Origin: an uncultured Fibrobacter sp.
Lineage (GTDB): Bacteria; Fibrobacterota; Fibrobacteria; Fibrobacterales; Fibrobacteraceae
DNA: 49,895 nt
Assembly: GCA_946408125.1 (NCBI GenBank)
Contig: CAMJQW010000014.1
Location: 1-49,895, forward strand
Direction of reading: 5' to 3'
Every line of letters begins with the position of its first letter. The stretch's first letter is position 1. The notes under the pieces are model-generated. The model searched no databases. It saw nothing but the letters and a program-made list of their open reading frames with translations, and had not been told where the DNA came from. Made by a program: the position numbers and the translations under genes. Positions 33,018-41,940 of the stretch are shown here, one piece after another.

Positions 33018-33452
33018 CTACGCACCTTCGACGTACAGCTTCTTCATCTCGTCGGTGATGGCCATGGGGCGGCCGCGGTTCAGGTCGACCAGCACCCACT
33101 GCGTCTCGGATTCGAAAATCACCTTGCCGTCGGAGATGCGCTCGAAACGGCACTTGCGGCAGCATGCCACCTTGCCGTAGGCCGCGACCCAGGTCGTTCC
33201 CTGGATGGCATCCCCCAAAAAGGCCTGGTTCTTGTACTCGACGTGCTGAACGTGGATCATCCAGCCCGCGCCGAGGCTCTTCATCAGCGAAGTCCCGCCG
33301 ACCGATTCGGAATGGGCGATGGCGATATCCTGGATCCACTTGACCGACCACACGTTGTTGAAGTGGTGGTTGTCGTCGATCATCTCGGGCGTCACATTGA
33401 ACATCTGCGTAAACTGCATCGGGTTCACCGTATCTTCCATCGCAATAGCCAT
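33018..33452 (-). CDS. Hotdog-fold acyl thioesterase (YbgC/4-hydroxybenzoyl-CoA thioesterase-like)
   Basis: 144 residues. The N-terminal FNVTPEMIDDNHHFNNVWSVKWIQDI matches the 'vr..D.n.HvNNa.Y..w.e.ar' active-site block of the hotdog thioesterases; WMIHVQHVEYKNQAFLGDAI and the TQWVLVDLNRGRPMAI end are typical of this class. It presumably hydrolyses acyl-CoA or acyl-ACP; substrate unknown. The start at 33452 has GGAGG four or five bases upstream; a second ATG four codons later is possible. It is divergent from glgB and converges on the aldehyde dehydrogenase gene. Confidence 0.85.
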   Translation of the reverse strand: MAIAMEDTVNPMQFTQMFNVTPEMIDDNHHFNNVWSVKWIQDIAIAHSESVGGTSLMKSLGAGWMIHVQHVEYKNQAFLGDAIQGTTWVAAYGKVACCRKCRFERISDGKVIFESETQWVLVDLNRGRPMAITDEMKKLYVEGA

Positions 33453-33545
33453 AAAGCCTCCGTTTTTGGGAATAAAAATAAAAAAGTTGTGAAAAGTGAG
33501 ATATGAAAAGCGAAATGAAAGATGCGTGCTGTTTTGTGTTAATAT

Positions 33546-33553
33546 TATATTTA
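33546..33553 (+). promoter_or_regulatory. -10-like element of glgB
   Basis: TATATTTA followed by a 20-base leader containing AGGAG before the ATG at 33574. This is a leadered contrast to the leaderless genes in the window. Confidence 0.4.
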
Positions 33554-33573
33554 CGATGTAAATAGGAGATTTT

Positions 33574-35790
33574 ATGGATTGGAACGACTTTACGAGCCTT
33601 ACCGCCGAAGACATGCGCGCCATCTGGGATTTTGACACGAGGGATCCTTTTTCCATCCTGGGTATCCACCCGCTTGAAACGGACAAGGGAATCAAGACGG
33701 TCATCCGCACGTACCAGCCACAGGCCGCCTTCATCCGCGGTGAAAGCTGCGACGGCGAAGTGGAATTCGATTTCGTGAAGCTCGGCGATACCGGGTTCTT
33801 CGAGGCCATCCTCGACATGGAATTCGAACCGTTCTTCTACAACCTGATTATCAAGCAGGGCGACGGCAACGAGTACAAGCTCACCGACCCCTACGCCTTC
33901 CAGCCCGTACTTAGCGAATTTGACCGTCACCTGATTTCGACCGGCACGCACTACGAGCTCTACCGCAAGCTGGGCGCGAACCTCGTGGAACACCAGGGCT
34001 TCAACGGAGTGCAGTTTGCCGTATGGGCGCCGAACGCCCGGTCGGTATCTGTGGTAGGCAATTTTAATAGTTGGGACGGTCGGCGCCACCAGATGCGCAT
34101 GCTCGGCAGTTCCGGCATCTGGGAAATCTTCATCCCGAACCTCGGCGAAAACGAACTCTACCGCTTCGAGATCCACGGTGCGGACGGCCAGCTCCACGTG
34201 AAGGTGGACCCGCTCGCCAAGCTCGCGGAGGTCCGCCCTGCGACAGCCTCCATCACGACGCACCTCGACGGTTACGAATGGGGCGACGACCTTTACATGA
34301 AGACCCACTGGGCAACGAAGGTCTTCGGCTCCCCGATGAACATATACGAGGTGCACGCGGGCTCCTGGCGCAGGGACCCCGCGAATCCGGACCGTTTCCT
34401 CAACTGGGACGAACTTTCCGAACGCCTCATCCCCTACCTGAAGGAGATGGGCTACACGCACGTTGAATTCCTGCCGCTCGCGGAACACCCGCTCGACGAA
34501 TCCTGGGGCTACCAGGTGACCGGGTACTACTCCCCCACGAGCCGCTACGGCACACCCGACCAGTTCCGCCACTTTGTGGACCTCTGCCACCAGAACGAAA
34601 TCGGCGTGATTCTCGACTGGGTACCGGCACACTTCCCCAAAGACGCGCACGCGCTTGGCCGCTTTGACGGCACCGCCTGCTACGAGCATGCCGACCCGCG
34701 CCAGGGCGAACACCCGCACTGGGGCACCTACATATTTAACCTGGGCCGAAACGAAGTCAAGAACTTCCTCATCGCGAACGCGATGTACTGGCTCAAGGAA
34801 TTCCACTGCGACGGCCTCCGCGTCGACGCCGTGGCATCCATGCTTTACCTCGACTACGGCAAGGGCCCCGGCCAGTGGGTCCCGAACAAGGACGGCGGCA
34901 ACATCAACTACGATACCATCGAGTTCCTGAAGCACCTGAACAGCATCATGGGCCGCCTCACGCCGCATGCCATCCTGATTGCCGAGGAATCCACGAGCTT
35001 CCCGAGCATCACGCGTCCGCCTGAACAGGGCGGCCTCGGATTCCACTACAAGTGGAACATGGGCTGGATGAACGACTTCCTCAGTTACATCGAGCACGAG
35101 CCCATCCACCGCAAGTACCATCACAACCAGCTGACCTTCAGCATGATGTACGCCTACAGCGAAAACTTCATCCAGGTGTTCAGCCACGACGAGGTGGTTC
35201 ACGGCAAGGGATCCATGCTCCGCAAGATGCCGGGCGACAACTGGCAGCAGTTCGCGAACCTCCGCCTCACCTACGCGTTCCAGTATGCGCATCCGGGCAA
35301 GAAACTCAACTTCATGGGCAACGAATTCGGACAGTGGCGCGAATGGAACGAGAAGCAGTCGCTCGACTGGCACCTCGTCAGCTGGGACAGCCACGGAAAA
35401 CTCTTGCAGATGATGAAGGTCCTGAACCACCTGTACAAGGAAAATGCTCCCTTCTGGGAAATCGACCACTACCATACCGGTTTCGAATGGATCTGGTGCG
35501 ACGACGCGGACAATTCCATCGTGAGCTTCGTGCGCAAGGACGACCACGGGAACCAAATCCTGTGCGTGTTCAACTTCACTCCGGTCGTGCGTAACGATTA
35601 CCGCCTGGGCGCTCCCTCTCGTGGCGCCTGGAAGGAAATCTTCAACACCGATTCCGACATGTTCGGCGGAAGCAACGTCGGAAACTTCGGCGAAGTCTGG
35701 ACGCAGGACATCCCATGGCAGAACAGGCAGTGGAGTTTGAACATCCAGCTCCCGCCGCTTGCGGCTGTTTACTTCAGACTTGAGAGATAA
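33574..35790 (+). CDS. glgB: 1,4-alpha-glucan branching enzyme
   Basis: Makes alpha-1,6 branches in glycogen. 738 residues of the GH13 type: an N-terminal module (DPFSILGIHPLETDKG), a CBM48 domain (GVQFAVWAPNARSVSVVGNFN), then the barrel with MGYTHVEFLPLAEHPLDESW, VILDWVPAHFPKD, the nucleophile Asp in DGLRVDAVASMLYLDYG at ~417, the acid/base Glu in ILIAEESTSFP at ~468, and FSHDEVVHGKGSM at ~537. It ends in an all-beta domain (VYFRLER). Fibrobacter stores large amounts of glycogen from cellulose breakdown, which fits. No other glg gene is in the window. AGGAG precedes the ATG. Confidence 0.96.
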   Translation: MDWNDFTSLTAEDMRAIWDFDTRDPFSILGIHPLETDKGIKTVIRTYQPQAAFIRGESCDGEVEFDFVKLGDTGFFEAILDMEFEPFFYNLIIKQGDGNEYKLTDPYAFQPVLSEFDRHLISTGTHYELYRKLGANLVEHQGFNGVQFAVWAPNARSVSVVGNFNSWDGRRHQMRMLGSSGIWEIFIPNLGENELYRFEIHGADGQLHVKVDPLAKLAEVRPATASITTHLDGYEWGDDLYMKTHWATKVFGSPMNIYEVHAGSWRRDPANPDRFLNWDELSERLIPYLKEMGYTHVEFLPLAEHPLDESWGYQVTGYYSPTSRYGTPDQFRHFVDLCHQNEIGVILDWVPAHFPKDAHALGRFDGTACYEHADPRQGEHPHWGTYIFNLGRNEVKNFLIANAMYWLKEFHCDGLRVDAVASMLYLDYGKGPGQWVPNKDGGNINYDTIEFLKHLNSIMGRLTPHAILIAEESTSFPSITRPPEQGGLGFHYKWNMGWMNDFLSYIEHEPIHRKYHHNQLTFSMMYAYSENFIQVFSHDEVVHGKGSMLRKMPGDNWQQFANLRLTYAFQYAHPGKKLNFMGNEFGQWREWNEKQSLDWHLVSWDSHGKLLQMMKVLNHLYKENAPFWEIDHYHTGFEWIWCDDADNSIVSFVRKDDHGNQILCVFNFTPVVRNDYRLGAPSRGAWKEIFNTDSDMFGGSNVGNFGEVWTQDIPWQNRQWSLNIQLPPLAAVYFRLER

Positions 35791-35795
35791 GACAA

Positions 35796-35817
35796 GGGAG
35801 GGAATCCATTCCCTCCC
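35796..35817 (+). terminator. Hairpin after glgB
   Basis: GGGAGGGAAT and ATTCCCTCCC form a perfect 10-base-pair stem with a two-base loop, five bases after the glgB stop. No T tract follows, so it may be a 3' stabilising hairpin. Confidence 0.55.
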
Positions 35818-35877
35818 TAAGACCCTCCCGACACCCGAAACAAGTTTCTTCGTGCGCACCTTCGGTGCAAAACAATT

Positions 35878-35910
35878 AAAAAAAGCCCCGCCGGGATTTC
35901 CGGCGAGGCA
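35878..35910 (-). terminator. Rho-independent terminator of the GH51 cellulase gene
   Basis: On the minus strand GCCTCGCCGGA pairs with CCCGGCGGGGC (35884-35910, a few mismatches) and is followed by a T run (35883-35878). It lies 69 bases after the stop, beyond a palindromic repeat. Confidence 0.85.
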
Positions 35911-35921
35911 ATTTCTTCATA

Positions 35922-35968
35922 GAGATCCCCGCCAGTTTATCCCGGACTAGATCCGGGACGGGGATGAC
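35922..35968. repeat. Palindromic repeat, nested form after the cellulase gene
   Basis: Outer arms ATCCCCG (35925-35931) and CGGGGAT (35959-35965); an inner stem TCCCGGA (35940-35946) and TCCGGGA (35952-35958). GAC follows, as in the topB copies. Confidence 0.75.
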
Positions 35969-35978
35969 ACATTACTGA

Positions 35979-38900
35979 TTACTCGAGAGTGATAAGCGTC
36001 AGCGTGCGCTTGCCAACCTTGATACCCTTGGAGATATCGACAGTCTTAGCCTTCTTGGACGGATCGTTCGTCCAGCCTTCCTTCAGCTTCTCGGAGGTCT
36101 TGTCCAGAGTCTGGACCTTGGCCTTGCCCTTGAAGCCCGGAATGTCGAGCTTGATGTCGAAGTCGCTGTAGGGGCTCTTGTTCACGAGCAACAGCTGGTT
36201 CTTCTTGCCCTTCACAGTCCAGTAGGCCGTGAGGAGAGCATCTTCGTCACCGGAAATCGTCGTCTTCATGAGCTTGCCGCGGAGAGCATCGGAAGCCATC
36301 TGGAAGGCCCAGTAGCTCGGACGCGGGCAGTTCATGCAGTTTTCACCGGAACGGGTCAGGTAACCGTAGTCACCGCCTTCCGGAGTGATGTCGTTGTGGA
36401 TATCCCAGTACTGGGCGTTATCCACGTTTTCGGTGGCGAGCATACCGAGGTAGTCAGCGACGAACAAGCCGTTCTCGACAGAGAGAGTCTGCGGGCCCGG
36501 GTTGAAGTCGACAGAGTTCCATTCGGTGAGCCAGAGTTCAATCTTCTTGTCCTTGTTGAAGTGGGCAGTCCACTTGTCCACGACCTTGTGCAGGCGTTCG
36601 TAGATAGCGGTGAGAGTCTGCGGAGCAGAGAGGAGGGCGAAGTCGTTTTCTTCACCGAAGTGCTGCGGATAGTGGTGGACAATGAGACCATCGGCGATGT
36701 CACCGGTTTCCTTGAGCACCTTTTCGTTCCAGTCGCCTTCGAGAACGCCGAGCACAGCCACCTTGATGGTCGGGTCAACTTTCTTCATGGCTTCGATGAA
36801 CTTGCGGGCGCGCTTACCATAGATGGTACCGCCGTCCTTACCATACTTTTCGTAGTACGGGTGCCAGTTACCATAGACTTCGTTACCGATTTCCCAGTAG
36901 AGGATGCCGGCCTTCTTGTCGATGTTGGTGTGCTTCACCCAAGCAGCGGCTTCTTCTTCCGTGCCGGAACCGAAGTTCACAGTGAACATGGCGTTACAGC
37001 CAGTCTTCTTCAACCATTCGAGGAATTCGTCGGTATCGACCATCCAGTCGTGGTTGTCGAGGATTTCCTTCCAGTGGTCGTCATCAGCACGGAGACCACC
37101 CGGGTAACGGACGATACCGTGGTTGATGCGCTTCACGAAGTCGCGGGTCTGAACCTTGAAGTTCTTGTTGTCGAGCATGTCGCCATCCCAGAGGGCGGCG
37201 TTGATACCGAACAGGCCACCGGAGATTTCCGGGTTGAGCACGTCGTTTTCACCCTTCACCACGACCTTGATAACAGCCGGACGTTCCTTGGCCTTGACTT
37301 CGCGCTGGTTGGTGAGCCTGATGTTGTCGATCTTGAAGCCACCGGCAGTACCTTCGCCACTCGGCTTGAAGTCAAGAGCGACGACACCCTTGAGGTCGAA
37401 GATGCCGTTTTCCTTGGCCTGGGGCGGCTGGTAATACGGGAACTTGCTGAACGTGCGGAACGGAACGAGGAGCGTGGTCTTGCCCTTCGGAGCACCGACG
37501 TTAGACACGAAGATTTCGTCGCCGGCGTCCTGCACCTGCACGGTGATGGACTGCCAAGCCTTTTCGGAGTACACATCGAACATGATGCCCCAGTGCTTGG
37601 TCCAGTCGCGGTCAGCAGCCGGACGGCCGCGCTTGTTCAAGTCGAGCACGACGTCGACCCAGTCGGCGAGGAGGTAGTGTTCGATGTTCAAGCAGTTGCT
37701 CTTGAATTCGGGGCAGTTTTCGATCTTGAACTTGAGCTGAGACTTCGGACCCGTAGAAGGTTCCCACTTGTCCTTAGCAAACTTGCTTTCGAAGTCCGTA
37801 ATGACGAGGTCCTTCTCGTTGGACTTGAAGTTATCCCACTTGAGGTCCGGGTCAACCCAGTCGATGTTCGAGGTGAACGTGATCTGGTCGACGAATACGG
37901 TCACAGGAGCCGGCTTGCCCGGTTCGCCAGCGTTTTCGCCCTTGCCCACGGAGAAGCGGATTTCCTGAATCTTGCTCCACTGCATGTCCTTCGCGACTTC
38001 GGCCTGCTTGTTGGCGTCCCAAGCCTTGCCCTTGTCCATGAAGCGCTTCAGAGGAATCTTCACGAGCTGCCAATCCTTGCTGACCTTGATCCAGTCGTTG
38101 AGGCCGACCTTGGTCTGGCTCTTCACGTCGTTGCCCTGGTTGTCGAGGATACCCACGTACAGCTTTTCGCCGCCGAGCTTACCCTTGATCCAGAAGTAGA
38201 GACCGCCCTTGTTGCGGACCTTGGAAAGGTCGATGTACTTGCCTTCACCGAGCGAGTAGGTCACACCGGACCAGTCGTTGTTGTCGATGTACATGGCGAG
38301 CACGTTGGCATTGCCCTGAGTCTTGGACTTGGCTTCACGCTGGGCGGTAAGGCCACCGTAGCTGTAGCTGAAGCCCTTGAGCTGGTTGTCGTAGAACGTG
38401 GCGAGGGTCTTGGCCTTGCCGTCAAGCTTTTCCGGGTTCTTCGGGCCGTCGATGACGTCCTCGTTTTCATCCCAGTAGATCATCTTCTTCTTCGGAGCAG
38501 CCTTCTTGTTGCCCTTCACGATCTCGATGTTGTCCACCCAGATGTTGAAGTCGCTGGCGCCGCTCTTGTCGATGGAGAAACGGATTTCAGCAATCTTGTC
38601 CCAGTCGATACGGGCCGGGAATTCGGACTTGCGGGTGTTGTCCCAGTAGAGACCACGGTCCGGGAAGTCCACGAGAGGAATGGAAACCTTCTTCCAGTCC
38701 TTCGTCACGGCACCACCCTGGATGTACTTGTTCATCGGGAGCACGACCTGCGTCTTCTTGCCGTCGCTGACTTCTTCGTCGAGGAGGCCGACCTTCACGT
38801 TTTCGCCGCCTTCCTTACCCTTGATCATGAACTCGACCTTGGAATCGAGCATGTACTTGTTCAAGTCGAAGAATTCGTTGTAAAGGCAGATGGACGCACC

Positions 38901-39137
38901 GGAGTATTCCCTCGGGTCCAGGTTGATATGCAAGGCAGCCTTGGACTTGTAACCGCCATCCTTCGTGATGGTGATGCCCTTGCTCTTGCCGCCGTATGCG
39001 TAGTCGAAACCACCCTGGCGATACTGTTCGTCGAAGAACTTGTACACGACAGTCTTCGGCTTTTTCGGCTGAGCCATTGCAGCCACGCTCACACCCAGGA
39101 GGATGACGGACGCGACTTTCAATGTTTGCTTGATCAT
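35979..39137 (-). CDS. Secreted GH51-type endoglucanase with three carbohydrate-binding modules (EGF/Cel51A-like)
   Basis: 1052 residues. Sec signal (LKVASVILLGVSVAAMAQ). Residues ~25-205 and ~235-430 are two related beta-sandwich modules sharing GGFDYAYGGKSKG / GFSYSYGGLTAQ, WSGVTYSLGEG-like strands and KIQEIRFSV, resembling CBM30. Residues ~445-615 resemble CBM11 (ITDFESKFAKDKWEP, GGFKIDNIRLTNQ). The catalytic barrel starts near 640: GIVRYPGGLRADD, acid/base Glu in WEIGNEVYGNWHP, nucleophile Glu in LWLTEWNSVDFNPG, then a beta domain. Size and order recall the Fibrobacter succinogenes cellulose-binding endoglucanase F. GH51 also includes arabinofuranosidases, so the substrate needs assay. 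AAGGAA precedes the ATG. It has its own terminator and is probably highly expressed. Confidence 0.8.
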   Translation of the reverse strand: MIKQTLKVASVILLGVSVAAMAQPKKPKTVVYKFFDEQYRQGGFDYAYGGKSKGITITKDGGYKSKAALHINLDPREYSGASICLYNEFFDLNKYMLDSKVEFMIKGKEGGENVKVGLLDEEVSDGKKTQVVLPMNKYIQGGAVTKDWKKVSIPLVDFPDRGLYWDNTRKSEFPARIDWDKIAEIRFSIDKSGASDFNIWVDNIEIVKGNKKAAPKKKMIYWDENEDVIDGPKNPEKLDGKAKTLATFYDNQLKGFSYSYGGLTAQREAKSKTQGNANVLAMYIDNNDWSGVTYSLGEGKYIDLSKVRNKGGLYFWIKGKLGGEKLYVGILDNQGNDVKSQTKVGLNDWIKVSKDWQLVKIPLKRFMDKGKAWDANKQAEVAKDMQWSKIQEIRFSVGKGENAGEPGKPAPVTVFVDQITFTSNIDWVDPDLKWDNFKSNEKDLVITDFESKFAKDKWEPSTGPKSQLKFKIENCPEFKSNCLNIEHYLLADWVDVVLDLNKRGRPAADRDWTKHWGIMFDVYSEKAWQSITVQVQDAGDEIFVSNVGAPKGKTTLLVPFRTFSKFPYYQPPQAKENGIFDLKGVVALDFKPSGEGTAGGFKIDNIRLTNQREVKAKERPAVIKVVVKGENDVLNPEISGGLFGINAALWDGDMLDNKNFKVQTRDFVKRINHGIVRYPGGLRADDDHWKEILDNHDWMVDTDEFLEWLKKTGCNAMFTVNFGSGTEEEAAAWVKHTNIDKKAGILYWEIGNEVYGNWHPYYEKYGKDGGTIYGKRARKFIEAMKKVDPTIKVAVLGVLEGDWNEKVLKETGDIADGLIVHHYPQHFGEENDFALLSAPQTLTAIYERLHKVVDKWTAHFNKDKKIELWLTEWNSVDFNPGPQTLSVENGLFVADYLGMLATENVDNAQYWDIHNDITPEGGDYGYLTRSGENCMNCPRPSYWAFQMASDALRGKLMKTTISGDEDALLTAYWTVKGKKNQLLLVNKSPYSDFDIKLDIPGFKGKAKVQTLDKTSEKLKEGWTNDPSKKAKTVDISKGIKVGKRTLTLITLE

Positions 39138-39192
39138 ATATCGTTCCTTATTTGTTTGTGTTTTTGTTTACTTGAATTTAAACTTTTGGGGC

Positions 39193-39230
39193 AAAAAAGG
39201 GAGCGTGCCCGCGAATTAAGCGTGCACGCT
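39193..39230 (-). terminator. Terminator of the DsbA-like gene
   Basis: On the minus strand AGCGTGC pairs with GCACGCT (arms 39224-39230 and 39202-39208), followed by CCC and six T (39198-39193). A 14-base palindrome AAGCGTGCACGCTT (39218-39231) overlaps the first arm. Confidence 0.65.
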
Positions 39231-39238
39231 TGAAAACA

Positions 39239-39973
39239 CTACTTGGCTTCCTTGAGGAGCTTTTCCACGAGGTCGGCGGAGAAGCGGTCCTGGCGCTTGC
39301 CGTTGATGTAGAAGTTCGGAGTGCCCTGGACGCCCACCTGAACACCGAGCTGGAAGTCCTTGTCGATGCGGGCTTCCATGGCGGAATCGAGAACCATGTC
39401 CTTCTTGAACTTTTCGACATCGAGGCCAACTTCCTTGGCGACGGCGAGGTAAACGGAATCGCTGAGTTCGCGGCTATGCGGAGCGAGGGCGTAGCGGTAT
39501 TCCCAGAACTTGCCCTGCTTGTGGGCTGCGATGGAAGAAGCGGCGGCAGCCTTCGCGTTGGCATGGAAGCTGAGCGGGAAGTGCTTGTAGATGAACTTGA
39601 TCTTGTCCGGGTACTTCTGGTTGAGTTCCTTCATCGTCGGGGCGATGCGGGAGCAGTACGGGCACTGGAATTCGGTGAATTCAACGATCGTGAGCTTCGG
39701 GTTCTTGGTATTGCCGAACACCGGGCTATCCTCTTCGGGGATGTCCCAGACCTTGTTGTCGGCTTCCATCTCGGCACGGGCAGCTTCGAGAGAAATGCCA
39801 CGCTTGTCGAGAGCGTACTTGATAACTTCAAATTCTTCCTTGAGGGTGTTGAAATCCTTTTCGAGATTGTCGAGCTTGGCCTGGGAACCGAAGGAGCCGC
39901 CAGCGGAAGCCTGGTTACAAGCGACAAGACTGATGGCGAGGATGGCCATAGCAACGATAGAGAGACGTTTCAT
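39239..39973 (-). CDS. DsbA-family thiol-disulfide oxidoreductase lipoprotein
   Basis: 244 residues, exported as a lipoprotein (MKRLSIVAMAILAISLVAC). A coiled-coil-like segment at ~35-65 (LDNLEKDFNTLKEEFEVIKY) is followed by a thioredoxin-fold domain of the DSBA/Thioredoxin_4 type: IVEFTEFQCPYCSRIAPTM with a CPYC active site, FPLSFHANAKAAAASSIAAH and the cis-Pro loop VGVQGTPNFYINGK. It probably acts in oxidative folding of secreted proteins such as the Cys-rich FISUMP proteins. The start at 39973 has AAGGA upstream. It lies just upstream of the cellulase gene on the same strand but has its own terminator. Confidence 0.9.
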   Translation of the reverse strand: MKRLSIVAMAILAISLVACNQASAGGSFGSQAKLDNLEKDFNTLKEEFEVIKYALDKRGISLEAARAEMEADNKVWDIPEEDSPVFGNTKNPKLTIVEFTEFQCPYCSRIAPTMKELNQKYPDKIKFIYKHFPLSFHANAKAAAASSIAAHKQGKFWEYRYALAPHSRELSDSVYLAVAKEVGLDVEKFKKDMVLDSAMEARIDKDFQLGVQVGVQGTPNFYINGKRQDRFSADLVEKLLKEAK

Positions 39974-40130
39974 TTTTTTTCCTTTTGAATAGGTATGTCT
40001 AGCGGGCGCGGTCCGCCCACGGGTTACGGTTTGAAATATATAAAATAGACGTGATATGAAACACACGACACTCGCGGTGCCGCCCCGTTGTAGAGAAAGT
40101 TGCAAGAAACGATTTCGGCACGATAATCAC

Positions 40131-40153
40131 AACTCGTTGATTATCAACGAGTT
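40131..40153. repeat. Near-perfect 23-base palindrome between prfC and the DsbA-like gene
   Basis: AACTCGTTGAT (40131-40141), one T, ATCAACGAGTT (40143-40153). It has no T tract, so it is not a standard terminator. It could be an operator or a protein-binding site. Confidence 0.6.
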
Positions 40154-40183
40154 AGCGTTATCTTAGGCAAGTTGTTCGAAAAA

Positions 40184-41749
40184 TTACCCCTGCGAGGTTT
40201 CGGCGAACTTCAGGTTCTCGTAATTCTTGATGGCGAGGTTCAGGCGGTACTCGTTCGGGAAGAGGCACACGAGGTTCCTTTCCTTGTCCATCATGCAGTC
40301 CATCGCGTATTCCTCGGCGAACTTGCCCATGTCCTTCTCGGGGCCAGATACCCAGCGGATTCCGTGAGCCGGCACACGGTCCAGCGACACGTCGGCGCCG
40401 TATTCGCTCTGCAGGCGGAACTTGAGCACGTCGAACTGCAGCTCGCCCACCACGCCAATCACGGGAATGGCAGACTTGAGCGGTTCGTAAAGCTGGGTCG
40501 CACCTTCTTCGGAAAGTTCGGCGAGGCCCTTCGCCATCTGCTTAGACTTAAGCGGGTTCAACAAAGTAACGCGGGCGAAGTGTTCCGGAGCGAAGTCCGG
40601 AATGCCCGTGAAGTTTATCTTCTCGCCGTCGGTCAGCGTATCGCCGATGCGGAAAAGTCCCGGGTCGTTGATACCCACGATATCGCCCGCCCAGGCGTGG
40701 TCGATGACTTCCTTGTCCTTCGCGAGGAACGCCGTCGGGGCGGCGAGACGGATTTCGCGGCCCGTGCGCACGTGGTAAACTTTTTCGCCGCGGGTGAAGC
40801 TTCCCGAACAGATGCGCAGGAATGCGGTACGGTCGCGATGTTTCGGGTCCATGTTGGCCTGAATCTTGAACACGAACGCAGTGAAGGCATCTTCATCGGG
40901 CTTGACCGGGCGCTTGTCGGTCTCGCGCACCATCGGAGGCGGCGCGAGCTTCGCAAAAGCGTTCAGCAACTGGCGCACACCGAAGTTGTTCACCGCAGAA
41001 CCGAAGAACACGGGGCACATCTCGCCCTTCAGGAACTTCTCGTGATCGAACGGATCCATGCCGCCCGTGACCATCTCGTATTCTTCCTTGAACTGTTCCA
41101 CCCAGTTCTCGCCGCACATTTCCACGAGGCGTGGATCATCCGGACCTTCCATCTGGATGATTTCCTGATGGCCTTCTTCCTTGTTGAAGGTGTGGAAGGT
41201 GTTCTCGGCAATGGAGTAGACGCCCTTGAAGAGTTTACCCACGCCAATCGGGAGGGTGAACGGGGCCGTCTTGATGTGCAGAACATTTTCAATCTGGTCG
41301 AGCAGGTCGAGCACATGGCGACCGTCGAGGTCCATCTTGTTGATGAACGTGATAATCGGGGTGTGGCGCATGCGGCACACGTCCATGAGCTTGATGGTCT
41401 GCTTTTCCACGCCGTTCACGCTGTCGATGAGCACGAGGGCAGCATCCACGGCGGTCAGGGCGCGGTAGGTGTCTTCACAGAAGTCCTGGTGCCCCGGGGT
41501 ATCGACGAGGTTAAACATGCAACCTTCGAACGGGAAGTTCAGCACGGAACTCGAGACAGAAATACCGCGCTGCTGTTCGATTTTCATCCAGTCACTCACG
41601 GTGTAGCTGCGGTTCGCCTTCGCGCGCACGTGGCCCGCCTCGCGAATCACGTTCCCGTACCACAGGAACTTTTCGGTGATGGTGGTCTTACCCGCGTCCG
41701 GGTGGCTGACAATAGCGAATGTGCGGCGTTTCTCGATTTCTGCGTTCAT
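40184..41749 (-). CDS. prfC: Peptide chain release factor 3
   Basis: GTPase that ejects RF1/RF2 after peptide release. 521 residues. G1 IVSHPDAGKTTITEKFLWYG, switch 1 with RGISVSSSVLNF, G3 NLVDTPGHQDFCEDTYRAL, G4 FINKMDLDGR, then domain 2 (RLAAPTAFLAKDKEVIDHAW) and domain 3 (GVVGELQFDVLKFRLQSEYG), all typical of RF3 and distinct from EF-G. TATATTTG lies about 23 bases before the ATG; a GGGA is the only weak ribosome-binding site. Confidence 0.95.
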   Translation of the reverse strand: MNAEIEKRRTFAIVSHPDAGKTTITEKFLWYGNVIREAGHVRAKANRSYTVSDWMKIEQQRGISVSSSVLNFPFEGCMFNLVDTPGHQDFCEDTYRALTAVDAALVLIDSVNGVEKQTIKLMDVCRMRHTPIITFINKMDLDGRHVLDLLDQIENVLHIKTAPFTLPIGVGKLFKGVYSIAENTFHTFNKEEGHQEIIQMEGPDDPRLVEMCGENWVEQFKEEYEMVTGGMDPFDHEKFLKGEMCPVFFGSAVNNFGVRQLLNAFAKLAPPPMVRETDKRPVKPDEDAFTAFVFKIQANMDPKHRDRTAFLRICSGSFTRGEKVYHVRTGREIRLAAPTAFLAKDKEVIDHAWAGDIVGINDPGLFRIGDTLTDGEKINFTGIPDFAPEHFARVTLLNPLKSKQMAKGLAELSEEGATQLYEPLKSAIPVIGVVGELQFDVLKFRLQSEYGADVSLDRVPAHGIRWVSGPEKDMGKFAEEYAMDCMMDKERNLVCLFPNEYRLNLAIKNYENLKFAETSQG

Positions 41750-41772
41750 AACGAATCCCGTTTTTACGCGCG

Positions 41773-41780
41773 CAAATATA
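41773..41780 (-). promoter_or_regulatory. -10-like element of prfC
   Basis: TATATTTG on the minus strand, giving a leader of roughly 18 bases before the ATG at 41749. Confidence 0.45.
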
Positions 41781-41796
41781 GAAAAATGGATGCTAG

Positions 41797-41817
41797 ATGG
41801 CGGGTCAGGCCCGCCAT
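41797..41817. repeat. Palindromic repeat between prfC and rlmH
   Basis: ATGGCGGG (41797-41804), TCAGG, CCCGCCAT (41810-41817), then GAC. It has the same layout as the ATCCCCG repeats but different stem bases, so it may be a second subfamily. Confidence 0.7.
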
Positions 41818-41940
41818 GACGACTGCAAGCAAACGGCCTCGTCCCTACCTGTGAGCCACAAGCTCCATGCGTTAAGCTGGAGCAGTGGCGAGAGCACGGG
41901 CAAACCGGAGCAATTCAATACCCGAACTTAGCCCGTGCGG

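Noticed and set aside
32989..35859. A 956-codon open frame on the minus strand
   Set aside because: Antisense shadow of glgB, rich in Val, Glu, His and Arg, with no motif. glgB on plus is complete and canonical.
36396..39233. A 945-codon open frame on the plus strand
   Set aside because: It is the mirror of the GH51 cellulase gene. The GC-rich codon pattern of the real gene keeps the opposite strand open; the translation has no recognisable motif, and the minus-strand product has a signal peptide and catalytic motifs.
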